A stretch of DNA of 64,000 bases, taken from the NCBI RefSeq assembly GCF_902686445.1, contig NC_062220.1, positions 116,422,643 through 116,486,642 on the forward strand, given 5' to 3'. The DNA comes from Sciurus carolinensis. Taxonomy: Eukaryota; Chordata; Mammalia; Rodentia; Sciuridae. A program made the translations under genes and the position numbers. The notes under the pieces were generated by a model. That model was not told where the DNA came from and made no database searches. It saw only the letters and a program-made list of their open reading frames with translations. The stretch's first letter is position 1. The number at the start of each line of letters is the position of its first letter. Shown here piece after piece: positions 23,417 through 34,840 of this stretch.

Positions 23417-24740
23417 ATTTTTTCATGTTTAACAATCTTTAATTCAAATGTAAAAGTTCAATACAAGCCATATGCAGGGCTTGGGATTTGTTTTTCTTTA
23501 AAAAACAAGCATAGGAGAAATGCAACAAAAAGATCTTTCCACTTTTCTCAAAAAACTTTCAAGGAAAGAATAGCTTCTAGGGCCATAAAAGATCCATTAA
23601 CCAAACCCATTTTCTCCCCCTACCAAGTTTTACACCCATTCCATAATCCTAATACATATTCCTGAATGAAGAGCTACAGTTCAACTTTGCTTGCATAACG
23701 ATTTAAAAATACTTAGCACCAGTTTGCTTCCTATAATGCCAAACAAATCGTCAACTAGTTCAGTCTGCATTTCTTCTTTTTAAAACAAGGGGGCAGTTCT
23801 TTGTTGAAAGCAATACTTAGCCTCCACATACATTTCCCAGAAATGACAAATGCCTGCCATTCAAAAGCCTCCACACTCTCATGGAATACCTAGCCTAATG
23901 TGCACAGAAGCATGAATGGCGAAGTTGAAGGTAAGTATTACAACTATTTTTCTATTTATTTGAAGAACAGTTAAAAAAAATCGGTACACTTTGGAAATTC
24001 GGTGGTACAAGGTACACTGTCGTTAACTTGAGGGACATTACACAGTAAAGGGGGAAAAAAAGGAGAGAGGAAAAGAAAAAGTAAAAAGAAAAAACTTTTT
24101 TTCTCCTGTTTGAAACACTGCATTACATAAGCTTACCTGCCCTAACAGACCCTTCACAAATAAACTGCTAACATCCATAAAAAGGTAGCTTTCTTACTAA
24201 AATGCAAGAATTTAAAATTAGTATCTAAACAAGAAAAGAAAACTGGAATGAAAGTCTAACAGCACATCTAAAACCGGTGCGGCGGCTTTGGGTGGTCCTC
24301 CCAGCAGCCTGCTGCCTTTGGGGCCGCCCACCTTGGGGGAGTGTGGTCCGGGCTCCATTGGTGCGCGGCTCAGGCAGAGGCATCGGGGCGGGCGGACGGC
24401 TGCCTGCTCGGCGATCGAGGCCGGACTCCCTGAGGAACCACGCGCTTGGACCAGTCCTGCGGCGCCACTGGCGGATGCTGGTGCTGTGCTGCTGCTGCTG
24501 CGGAGGCGACGGCGGGATCTCAGGCTTAGGGTGGCCGGGCCTGGGCCTGGGCCGGAGCCCATGCCGGGCAGTGGAGGGCGGAAATCGTGGAGGGCACCAC
24601 TGTCACTCTCCTCTGCGCTCGGGGAAACCGCCACCGCGGATGCGATCCCCAGACGCGTCTGTGGTCCAGGGGCGGTCGAGGCCCAAGCGAAGAAGACACT
24701 CAGGGACCTGGAGCCCACCTGCCTTCACACAAAATGACGG
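23417..24740 (-). pseudogene. Possible retrocopy or transcript unit, unidentified, GC-rich 5' end
   Basis: Read on the minus strand, a GC-rich, CpG-bearing stretch (about 24270-24735) holds a 166-codon open frame rich in Ser, Pro, Gly and Arg, and overlapping long frames exist on the plus strand too, as expected of GC-rich DNA. AT-rich, UTR-like DNA without stops or repeats of note follows to an ATTAAA at 23438-23443 and a short T run at 23418-23423. That order would suit a spliced mRNA copy with a 5' GC-rich exon and a long 3' UTR. I do not recognise the gene. There is no long A tail and I found no target duplication. It may instead be a CpG-island promoter or a lncRNA. Confidence 0.35.
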
Positions 24741-24840
24741 AGGACCCAGGCTTAAGGTACATCTTACTGCATTTTTAAAAAAAGGATCTTTCCAGCATTC
24801 TTCATGGAAGCTAGATGGTAGATTTAATTAATCTCATTTT

Positions 24841-25685
24841 ACAAATAAGTAAATCTAAAATCTGGGTTTTAAAGAGAGCATATTTTCATGAAGACCAGTC
24901 TCAGAAATTCCTATTTTCAAAAATGTTACCCTTAATTGTACTATCTCAAGTGTACATATAATATCTGGTAATTAAGAAGTCCTTATCCTCATCCTTCACT
25001 GTCACAAGTTAATAAGCATTAAAAACAATATTCTGGGCTATAAAGCACAACAGACATTTCAAGTTTTCAGTAATTAAACAGTGCTACTTAAAATGCCATA
25101 AATGAGCAAACTTCTAGGATGGACTGGATTATAGAACTGAAGATCTGTCAGGGAAATACATGGCCCCACATAGGATAGAAGACCTGGGAGATTTGCTGAA
25201 TGCTTATGGAATTTTTTTTTCACTCAATACTGAACTTAAGTTATTGAAAATAGTGGATAGAGAACAATTGCTTCAGCATCATTGGAAGCACCTGAACATT
25301 TGGAAGGGTCTTTTTTCATAGCTCTGATTACTTGTTATTTAATCCCTGTTAACAACTAAACAAAATAATAAGTAAAATGCAAAACTCAAAACTGTCCTTT
25401 AATTCTGGGGATAAAATGTCTGAAATTAACTTGTGAACTGATTTCACAATGCTATCCTACTGCAAAGGTTGATTCTTTCAACACTACATGTAGAGGAGTG
25501 TTAGCAGCTTAACAACAGGTATGAAGCTCCAAAAGGGACACAGAAACACACTGCCCCCACCAATACAAAAATATAAGGTAAAATGTTGAGGACTACTCTA
25601 ATTCTGAGTAAAATAATGAAACTAACATGCAAATAAAGGTCATAAAAGATAAATAAGATTTGTGTAATAAATACATAATGCAGAT
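24841..25685. other. Unassigned intergenic DNA
   Basis: No gene or repeat recognised up to the target duplication of the minus-strand L1. Confidence 0.4.
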
Positions 25686-25695
25686 CTTGTTACTT
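25686..25695 (+). repeat. Target-site duplication, left copy, of L1 copy 3
   Basis: CTTGTTACTT precedes the poly-T; the identical 10 bp follows the 5' end of the element at 32207-32216. Confidence 0.85.
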
Positions 25696-25890
25696 TTTTT
25701 TTTTCATTTCCCATTTTTTTTTTAACGTTTACATAGGGTAATGATGTTTATTTTATTTTTCCCCTCCCCCCCACCCCTCTTTTCCCTCTACACAGCCCTT
25801 CTTTCCTTCATTCTTACCGCTCTCCTTAGCCTAACTCTAAACCTAACCCTAAACCTAATGCTAGCCCCTCCCACCCCCCATTATATGTCC
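25696..25890 (-). repeat. L1 3' UTR and tail with telomere-like repeats (copy 3)
   Basis: The G-rich 3' UTR follows the ORF2 stop on the minus strand. Relative to the 3' UTR of copy 7 it carries an extra stretch of about 45 bp. On the plus strand at 25830-25860 this reads as imperfect repeats of CCTAAAC / CCCTAAA / CCTAAC, close to the telomere-type TTTAGGG and TTAGGG units. Confidence 0.85.
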
Positions 25891-28800
25891 TCATCCGCTT
25901 ATCAGCGAGATCATTCGTCCTTTAGTTTTTTGAGATTGGCTTATCTCACTTAGCATGATATTCTCCAATTTCGACCATTTGCCTACAAATGCCATAATTT
26001 TATCATTCTTCATTGCGGAGTAATATTCCAATGTATAAATATGCCACAGTTTCTTTATCCATTCATCAACTGAAGGGCATCTAGGTTGGTTCCACAATCT
26101 GGCTATGGTGAATTGAGCAGCAATGAACATTGATGTGGCTGTATCTCTGTAGTATGCTGATTTTAAGTCCTTTGGGTATAGGCCAAGGAGTGGGATAGCT
26201 GGGTCAAATGGTGTTTCCATTCCAAGCTTTCTGAGGAATCTCCACACTGCTTTCCAGAGTGGCTGCACTAATTTGCAACCCCACCAGCAATGTATGAGTG
26301 TTCCTTTTTCACCACATCCTCGCCAACACCTATTGTTGCTTGTATTCTTGATAATCGCCATTCTAATTGGGGTGAGATGAAATCTTAGGGTAGTTTTGAT
26401 TTGCATTTCCCTTATTACTAGGGATGTTGAACATTTTTTCATATATCTGTTGATTACTTGTACATCTTCTTCTGTGAAGTGTCTGTTCATTTCCTTAGCC
26501 CATTTGTTTATTGGATTATTTGTATTCTTCGTGTAGAGTTTTTGAGTTCTTTATAGATTCTGGAAATTAGCGCTCTATCTGAGGTATGGTTGGCAAAGAT
26601 ATTCTCCCACTCTGTAGACTCTCTCTTCACATTTCTGATAGTTTCCTTTGCTGAGAGAAAGCTTTTTAGTTTGAATCTATCCCAGTTGTTGATTCTTGCT
26701 TTTATTTCTTGTGCTATGGGAGTCCTGTTAAGGAAGTCTGATCCTAAGCCAACAAGTTGAAGATTTGGACCTACTTTTTCTTCTATAAGATGCAGGGTCT
26801 CTGGTCTGATTCCGAGGTCCTTGATCCATTTTGAGTTGAGTTTTGTGTAGGGTGAGAGATAGGGGTTTAATTTCATTCTATTGCATATAGTTTTCTAGTT
26901 TTCCCAGCACCATTTGTTGAAGAGGCTATCTTTTCTCCATTGCATATTGTTGGAACCTTTGTCTAGTATGAGAAAATTGTATTTATTTGGGTTTGTGTCC
27001 ATGTCCTCTATTCTGTACCATTGATCTACCTGTCTATTTTGGTACCAATACCATGCCGTTTTTGTTACTATTGCTTTGTAGTAGAGTTGAAGATCTGGTA
27101 TTGCAATACCCCCTGCTTCACTCTTTCTGCCAAGGATTGCTTTAGCTATTCTAGGTTTTTTATTCTTCCAGATGAATTTCATAATTGCTTGCTCTATTTC
27201 TGCAAGGTACATCATTGGGATTTTAATTGGAATTGCATTGAATCTGTATAGCACTTTAGGTAGTATAGCCATTTTGACGATATTAATTCTGCCTATCCAG
27301 GAACATGGGAGATCTTTCCATCTTGTAAGGTTTTCTTTAATTTCTTTCTTTAGTGTTCTGTAGTTCTCATTGTAGAGGTCTTTCACCTCTTTTGTGAGAT
27401 TGATTCCCAAGTATTTTATTTTTTTCGATGCTATTGTGAATGGGGTAGTTTTCCTAATTTCTCTTTCTGAAGATTCATCACTTATGTATAAAAATGCATT
27501 GGATTTATGAGCATTGATCTTGTAACCTGCTACTTTACTGAATTCACTTATGAGTTCTAAAAGTTTTCTGGTGGAATTTCCAGGTTCCTCTAAATATATA
27601 ATCATGTCATCAGCGAACAGGGATACTTTGAGTTCTTCTTTTCCTATTCGTATCCCTTTAATTTCTTTGGTTTGTCTGATTGCTCTGGCTAGAGTCTCAA
27701 GGACGATGTTGAATAGAAGCGGTGAAAGAGGGCATCCCTGCCTTGTTCCAGTTTTTAGGGGGAACGCTTTCAGTTTTTCACCATTTAGAATGATATTAGC
27801 CATGGGCTTAGCATAGATTGCCTTTATAATGTTTAGGAATGTTCCCACTACCCCAATTTTTTCTAGTGTTTTGAGCATGAAGGGATGCTGTATTTTATCA
27901 AATGCTTTTTCTGCATCTGTTGAAATAATCATGTGATTCTTAACTTTAAGTCTGTTGATATGGTGAATTACATTTATTGATTTCTGGATAATGAACCAAC
28001 CTTGCATCCCTGGGATAAAACCCACTTGATCGTGGTGCACTATCTTTTTAATATATATTTGTATGCGATTTGCTAAAATTTTGTTGAGAATTTTGCATCG
28101 ATGTTCATTAAGGATATTGGTCTGAAATTTTCTTTCCTCGATGTGTCTCTGTCTGGTTTAGGTATCAGGGTGATATTGGCTTCATAGAAAGAGTTTGGTA
28201 GGGTTCCCTCCTCTTCTATTTCATGGAATAGTTTGAGGAGTATTGGAATGAGCTCTTCTTTAAAGGTTTTGTAGAACTCGGCTGAGAACCCATCTGGTCC
28301 TGGACTTTTCTTTGTTGGTAGGCTTTTGATGACCTCTTCTATTTCATTGCTTGAAATTGGTTTATTTAAGTTGTGTATGTCCTCCTCGTTCAGTTTAGGT
28401 AGTTCATATGTCTCTAGAAATTTGTTGATGTCTTCGAGGTTTTCTGTTTTGTTGGAGTATAGATTTTCGAAATAGCTTCTAATTATGTTTTGTATTTCAC
28501 TCGTGTCTGTTGTGATGTTTCCTTGTTCATTCCGAATTTTAGTAATTTGAGTTTTCTCCCTCTTTCTCTTTGTTAGTGTGGCTAAGGGTTTATCAATTTT
28601 ATTTATTTTTTCAAAGAACCAACTATTTATTTTGTTAATTTTTCCAATTGTTTCTTTTGTTTCGATTTCGTTGATTTCGGCTCTGATTTTAACTGTTTCC
28701 TGTCTTCTACTACTTTTGGTATTGGTCTGCTCTTCTTTTTCTAGTGCTTTGAGCTGTAGTGTTAAGTCATTTATTTGTTGATTTCTACTTCTTTTGTTGA

Positions 28801-29737
28801 ATGCACCCCATGAAATAAATCTTCCTCTAAGTACTGCTTTCATAGTGTCCCAGAGATTTTGATATGATGTGTCTTTGTTCTCGTTTACTTCTAAAAATTT
28901 TTTTATTTCCCTCCTGATGTCTTCTGTTATCCATTCATCATATAATAGTGTATTATTTAGTCTCCAGGTATTGGAGAAGTTTCTGTTTTTTATTCTGTCA
29001 TTTATTTCTAATTTCAATCCATTATGATCTGATAGAGTACAAGGTAGTATCTCTATCTTCTTGTATTTGCTAACAGTAGCTTTGTGGCATAAAATATGGT
29101 CTATTTTAGAGAAGGATCCATGTGCTGCTGAGAAGAAAGTGTATTCGTTCTTTGTTGGATGGTATATTCTATATATGTCCATTAAGTCTAAATTGCTGAT
29201 TGTGTTGTTGAGATCTATAGTTTCTTTATTCAATTTTTGTTTGGACGATCTATCCAGTGGTGAGAGAGGTGTGTTAAAATCGCCTAGTATTATTGTGTTG
29301 TGGTCTATTTGATTTCTGGAATTGAGAAGGATTTGTTTGACGTACGTGGATGAGCCAATGTTCGGGGCATAGATATTTATGATTGTTATGTCTTGCTGAT
29401 TTATGCTTCCCTTAAGCAGCATGTAATGTCCTTCTTTATCCCTTCTGACTAGTTTTGGTTTGAAGTCCACATTATCTGAGATGAGGATGGATACTCCAGC
29501 TTTTTTGCTGTGTCCGTGTGCATGGTATGTTTTTCCCCATCCTTTCACCTTTAGTCTATGGGTGTCTCTTTCTATGAGATGAGTCTCTTGCAGGCAGCAT
29601 ATTGTTGGATTTTTCTTTTTAATCCAATCTGCCAGTCTGTGTCTTTTGATTGATGAATTCAGGCCATTAACACTCAGGGTTATTATTGTGATATGATTTG
29701 TATTCCCAGTCAATTGACTCATATTTGTTTTTGACAT
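25891..29737 (-). pseudogene. L1 ORF2, nearly intact (endonuclease and reverse transcriptase)
   Basis: ORF2p nicks target DNA and reverse transcribes L1 RNA in the nucleus. The endonuclease occupies the first 235 residues or so ([29 protein letters not shown] near its end). The reverse transcriptase lies in the second 554-381 residue block: [31 protein letters not shown] and the catalytic FADDM (near residue 137 of the open piece 28040-26895). A Cys-rich C-terminus ([18 protein letters not shown]) lies near 26300. Breaks: loss of one A near 28095 (frameshift to a stop at 28073), TGG to TAG at 26895-26897, and loss of one A near 26535. About 1,280 codons in all, the normal ORF2 length. Confidence 0.95.
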
Positions 29738-29768
29738 GATTTGGTTTCTCCTTTATTTGGCTATTCCT

Positions 29769-30816
29769 TTAGGCTAGCGCCTCCTGTTGCTGATTTGCAT
29801 CGTTGTTTTTCATCTCTTCCTCATGGAATATTTTGCTGAGAATGTTCTGTAATGCTGGCTTTCTTTTTGTAAATTCCTTTAGCTTTTGTTTATCATGGAA
29901 GGATCTTATTTCATCGTCAGATTTGAAGGTAAGTTTTGCTGGGTATAAGATTCTTGGTTGGCATCCGTTTTCTTTCAGGGCTTGGTATATGTTGTTCCAG
30001 GCCCTTCTAGCTTTTAGGGTCTGGATTGAAAAATCTGCTGATATTCTTATTGGTTTCCCCCTGAATGTAATTTGGTTCTTTTCTCTCGCGGCCTTTAAAA
30101 TTCTGTCTTTATTTTGTATGTTAGGTATTTTCATAATAATGTGCCTTGGTGTGGGTCTGTTGTAATTTTGTATGTTTGGAGTTCTATAAGCCTCTTGTAC
30201 TTGGTTTTCCATTTCATTCTTCAGATTTGGGAAATTTTCTGTTATTATTTCATTGAATAGGTTGTTCATTCCTTTGGTTTGTTTCTCTAAGCCTTCCTCA
30301 ATCCCAATAATTCTTAAATTTGGCCTTTTCATGATATCCCATAATTCTTGTAGATTCTGTTCATGATTTCTTACCATCTTTTCTGTTTGGCCAGCTTTGC
30401 TTTCAAGATTAAATAATTTGTCTTCAATGTCTGAGGTTCTGTCTTCCAGGTGTTCTATCCTATTGGTTATGCTTTCTATGGAGTTTTTAACTTGGTTTAT
30501 TGTTTCCTTCATTTCCTGGATTTCTGTTTGTTTTTTTTTTCAGTATCTCTAACTCTTTATTGAAATGATCTCTTGCTTCCCGTATTTGGTCTTTTAACTG
30601 TTGATTGGTGCGATCATTTAATGCCTGCATTTGCTCTTTCATCTCCTCCTTCAATGCCTGCATTTGCTCTTTCATCTCCTCATTAGCTTCCCTGATCGTT
30701 TTAATTATGTACATTCTGAACTCCCTTTCTGACATTTCTTCTGCTGTGCTGTCATTGGGTTTTATTGATGTAGTATCTAGGTTTGTTTGGGATATTTTCT
30801 TCCCTTGTTTTCTCAT
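29769..30816 (-). pseudogene. L1 ORF1 with one frameshift (copy 3)
   Basis: ORF1p binds L1 RNA in the cytoplasm as a coiled-coil trimer. The N-terminal piece (30816-30487, 109 codons) and C-terminal piece (30512-29769, 247 codons) overlap. The break is an A run (T run on the plus strand, about 30530-30540) that is longer than in copy 7. The N-terminal coiled coil has a tandem EEMKEQMQAL repeat. The RNA-recognition-like domain starts near NLRIIGIEEG, and the C-terminal domain contains ARRAWNNIYQALKENG. Otherwise the sequence parallels the open ORF1 at 49453-50499. Confidence 0.95.
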
Positions 30817-32206
30817 ATTGGTCAGTTGTCAGTGGGACCCTGAGATATTGCAGTTTTCCACTATTGGCTTATAGTGTCCCAGTAGATTTCCAGTGTATCA
30901 CCTCCCAGCCTTCAGTAGCCTGATGTCTTGGAGGAATCTGATAAAGCAGCTCATCCGAAGAAAACTGCCCCTAGCCCCCTACTGGTTCCACGGTTTGGAA
31001 CTGGCTCTGTGCGGAAATGCTCACTGTGGGCCTGCACCGTGCAGCTGGCCGTGTGGGAAGAGCCCACTGCCGGAGTGTGGAAGGCTACCTTGGGAAGACT
31101 CTAGCTGCCCTGCCCGGCTCCGCTAAGCCACCTCTATCTGGGCCTGCCACCCGGGCTGAGCTTTACCCAGTGGGCAGACTCACCCGTGGCTCTATTTCAG
31201 TCCGAGTCTCTCAATGCCTCCCCCTCTTAGCTCCTGGGTTCTGGAGCGACCGGGGGTGCAGTCTCCCTCTAGGCCACCATCTTGGATCGCCCCGTGAAGA
31301 GAGCCTGCAGCCGGAGTGGGCAGAGCCGCCTGAAGAGGTCTCCGGCTGCCCTGCCCTGATCCCTGAGGCTGCTTGCAGATCGAGGCTCTCCGCTGGTTCT
31401 TTGCCGGAGTACACTGCGCTGCAAGGGCTCCGGGACTCGGAGCCTGCTCTGGTCAGAAAGGCTCTCACTAGCGGGCCGGTTCCATTCCGAGAACCTGGAG
31501 AAGCTGGCTGTGTGGGCGGGGCCCACCGCCGGAGTGCGCAGAGCTGCCTGTGGATGACTCTAGCTGCCCTGCCCGGCTCCGATAAGCCACCTCTATCTGG
31601 GCCTGCCACCCGGGCCGAGCTTTACCCAGTGGGCAGACTCACCCGTGGCTCCACTTCAGTCCGAGTCTCTCAATGCCTCCCCTTCTTAACTCCTGGGTTC
31701 TGGAGCGACTGGGGGTGCAGTCTCCCTCTAGGCCGCCATCTTGGATCGCCCCGTGAAGAGAGTCCGCAGCCGGAGTGGACAGAGCTGCCTGAAGAGGTCT
31801 CTGGCTGCCCTGCCCTAATCCCAGAGGCTGCCTGCAGATCGAGGCTCTCCGCTGGTTCATTGCCAGAGTACACTGCGCTGCAACGGCTCCGGGACTCGGA
31901 GCTTGTTCTGGTCAGAAAGGCTCTCACTAGCGGACCAGTTCCGTTCGAGAACCTGGAGAAGCTGGCTGTGTGGGCGGGGCCCACCGCCGGAGTGCGCAGG
32001 GCCACCTGTGGATGACTCTAGCTGCCCTGCCCGGCTCTGCTAAGCCTCCTCTATCTGGGCCTGCCACCCGGGCTGAGCTTTACCCAGTGGGCAGACTCAC
32101 CCGTGGCTCTATTTCAGTCCGAGTCTCTCAATGCCTCCCCCTCTTAGCTCCTGGGTTCTGGAGCGACCGGGGGTGCAGTCTCCCTCTAGGCCGCCATCTT
32201 GGATCC
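30817..32206 (-). promoter_or_regulatory. L1 5' UTR promoter of tandem 459-bp monomers (copy 3)
   Basis: Three GC-rich units lie head to tail; the shared GCTGCCCTGCCCGGCTC occurs at 31104, 31563 and 32021 (spacing 459 and 458 bp). Each complete unit ends on the plus strand with GCCRCCATCTTGG (31273-31285, 31732-31744, 32190-32202), which on the minus strand is CCAAGATGGYGGC, the YY1-type core that sets the L1 start site. The outermost unit begins at this motif, right at the target duplication, as for a full-length transcript. The last 280 bp or so before ORF1 are unique. Tandem monomer promoters are known from mouse L1s. Long open frames across it are GC-driven and not genes. Confidence 0.85.
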
Positions 32207-32359
32207 CTTGTTACTTATTTTAAGAAAGACTTGTCAGGGTAATTGTGGAATAAAATGTGTAACGGTGAAATGACATACTGAAAAAGCACCCAGAAACCAC
32301 TCTGGAGTCAGGAGCTCGTGGAAGAGATTTTATTAAGTGGACAGGCAGTGTGTGCCCTG

Positions 32360-32417
32360 TGGGGGGGGGGAGAGCGAGAGAGAGAGCGAGAGCGAGAGCG
32401 AGAGCGAGAGCGAGAGC

Positions 32418-32448
<31 letters not shown>

Positions 32449-32466
32449 AGAGAGAGAAAGAGAGAA
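32360..32466 (+). repeat. (GAGAGC)n / (GA)n microsatellite
   Basis: GAGAGC hexamers grade into GA dinucleotides, preceded by ten G at 32361-32370. The arginine/glutamate and arginine/serine open frames across it are artefacts of the repeat. Confidence 0.9.
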
Positions 32467-32734
32467 AATAGGAGGGGAGCTATTCTTAAGTAGTGGAAGT
32501 TTGTGGGCTAATAACAATTGGACCAATGACTGACTAGGAAGTTCAGTATTATAAAGTTGTTTGAAGAAGTTCATTTAGAAAATGTAGTTTTGAATTTAAC
32601 TGTTTATTCATTTATAGTAAGGGCCAAAAATTTGAATGTTGATTTTTGAGAAAATCCTTAGATGCTGTGATTCTTCAGTTATTTGAAGTTAAACTAAAAT
32701 ACAGAACTTGAAATTTCAGCTTCCAGCGTTCGTG

Positions 32735-32890
32735 AGTGATGGAGGTGTAGAGTGCAGGCTCTGGACTCAGGCTTCTGTTAGAATCCCAGTTCTCCTTGTG
32801 CCAGCTCTGTCACTCTGGGCAACTTACTAAATGTCTCGCTGTCTGTAAAGTGGAGATAATGCAATAGATGTTTAGCTTCCTGGAGGTGTT
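32735..32890 (+). repeat. MIR SINE, sense
   Basis: The order GTGCAGGCTCTGGACTCAGG, AATCCCAGTTCT, GGGCAACTTACTAAATGTCT and GTAAAGTGGAGATAATGC follows the MIR consensus from the tRNA-like head into the core. Confidence 0.75.
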
Positions 32891-33656
32891 CGTTCTGTAT
32901 AAGAATTGTATCCTTTGTAGTCTAATCTCCTCATTTGTGAGGAGGGAATGGGGCTAGGTGATCTCTAAATTCCCAGACACATCTTAGCTATTATGGTTTG
33001 TGCTTTTTCTGTCTGCTCAAGAAATCTGCACCTGCTCTGTGGCCATTGAAGACAACCTTTGTCTCCTCCTAAGGAATTTTTGTTTTGTCTTGTTTTGCTT
33101 TGCTTTGTTTTACCCCTTACATTTAGTTTTCAAATACCCTTTGAATTCACTTTTATGTGGTACATGGTAGTGAACAAGATTCCTTCATCTTCACATGAAT
33201 ATCAATTAATTTCACATGCTTTTGTGAAGAAATTGTATTTTTGTTTTCCACTGCCCAGAAATGTCAGTTTGATCATGGTCCAGCAAGATAGAGAGACAGA
33301 AAGACATATATACATCTATATGCATATACCTCAATTTACAAATAAGCATATATGCCAGAAATATGTTGTAAAAAGTACTGATACTTCTATTAAGTGGTGC
33401 AGTTTGGGAGATATCATTCCCTAGGTAGTTATTACTGGTATTACTGATGTACTTTCTGATCTTCTAAATTTGTGTATTAATTTTAACAATTTATTTTAGA
33501 TATTTTTGAATATTCTTTGTGCACAACAGTGTCTCTTGCAAATGTTGTTTCATTTCTTGTGTTTCTATACATGCATTCTTTCTTGCCCTGTTTGATTTGC
33601 TGAGAACCTCCAGCTTAATATCAAAGAGCCATAGTGGTAGTGTAGAGTAGAGTGGT

Positions 33657-33697
33657 AGTGGAGGTGTAGAGTGCAGGCTCTGGACTGAGGCTTCTGT
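33657..33697 (+). repeat. Small duplicate of the MIR head
   Basis: About 40 bp beginning GTGGAGGTGTAGAGTGCAGG nearly repeat 32738-32778 (one mismatch seen), with unrelated DNA on both sides. Confidence 0.6.
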
Positions 33698-34840
33698 ATC
33701 TTTTTCTCATTACTTGAAAAACCTGTCTATATTTTACTAAAACAGCTGTCCATAGGACTTTTTTGTATTTGGAAACTCTATCTCTAGTTAAGGAAGTTTT
33801 ATTTTGTTCCAGTTAGCTAAAGCATTTTTATCCTGAAAGTACACTGAATTTTATTAAATATGTATTGAAAGAATTTTTATTTTCCTCTTAATTCTATGAA
33901 AGTGATGGCCTACAATGATTGATTTTGAATGTTAATTAAGTTTTACATGCCTGTAATCAAACTGATGAAGTAGTTTCTTTAAAGAAAATTTCTGTCCTTG
34001 ATAAGACTTTGTCCTATAATTTTTTCTTATTATGCCATTGCTGGACTTGGAATTGAGAAAATGGTAGCCTCATAAAACAAACTGGACAGTATTCCTTTTT
34101 ATTTTTCCTTTTCTGAGGAAGAATTTGCAAGTGATCGGTGTTGTTTCTTTCATAATATTTGGAGAACACATCAAAGATGATATTTGAATCTGGATTATTT
34201 ATATTTTTAATTATTAAAAAATATCTTAAATACATATTCAATTTCTTTAATAGACATAGTACTATTGAGGTTTTTAAAAAGTTTTTTCTTGTGTTGGTTT
34301 TGGAGAAATAATATTTCAAGGAAAAGTGTTCTCTTGATACACATTTTCAAATGTATTGGTATGAACTGTAGTATTTTATTATATTGTATTGTCATCCATG
34401 TCTTTAAAACATCCATGTCTTTAAAAACTTTCCAGTTTTTAAATGTTGGTAATTTCTTCCTTAACCTTTTTTTTTTTCAGTCAGATTTGCTATCTATTCA
34501 AGTAATCAAATTATGGCACTGTATTTTCTCTCTTGTGTGCTTGTTCTTGTTTCTAAAATTGCTCTGTAATTTTATTTTTTCATTATATATTGACAGTTTA
34601 TAATTATGTGATTTATAGAATATAGAATATTGTTATGATTTATGAACATGGTATGGAAGAATTAAATCAAGCTAGTTAACATATCCATCCCCTCAATAGC
34701 ACATAAAGGGTCCCAAGTGACCTCACAGCAGACTTCATAGTAGACAGCTCCTATCCTAGGAAAGAGTGATGTGACATTTTCATAGTAGTAAAGGGGGGAA
34801 AATGCCAGTAAAGCTATCCTGTATAAATGAAGGACAGGTA

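Larger units (their letters stand above)
25696..32206 (-). mobile_element. Near full-length young L1 (copy 3)
   Basis: Read on the minus strand the element has a repeated 5' UTR (32206-30817), ORF1 (30816-29769), a spacer of about 30 bp, ORF2 (29737-25891), a 3' UTR and an A-rich tail (a poly-T on the plus strand at 25693-25706 and 25712-25723). A 10-bp target duplication, CTTGTTACTT, flanks it at 25686-25695 and 32207-32216, so this is one clean insertion. Only four disabling changes were found: one frameshift in ORF1, and two frameshifts and one stop in ORF2. It is therefore one of the two youngest copies in the window. Confidence 0.95.
32217..34840. other. Intergenic DNA with simple repeats and MIR pieces
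   Basis: Apart from the features listed separately (microsatellite near 32.4 kb, MIR near 32.8 kb and a small MIR copy near 33.67 kb), nothing is recognised. The open frame at 33059-33424 has no coding signature. Confidence 0.4.

Noticed and set aside
25828..25862. Interstitial telomere or chromosome fusion point
   Set aside because: Only about four imperfect units, and they lie within an L1 3' UTR; kept only as an L1 observation.
27021..30874. Many plus-strand open frames of 63-120 codons
   Set aside because: They are antisense shadows of ORF1 and ORF2 of the minus-strand L1.
31017..32242. Long open frames of up to 332 codons with internal repeats
   Set aside because: They lie within the tandem GC-rich 5' UTR of the minus-strand L1; the repeats at 459 bp explain both openness and internal repetition.
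32308..32574. Arg/Ser- and Arg/Glu-rich open frames
   Set aside because: They translate the (GAGAGC)n microsatellite on either strand.
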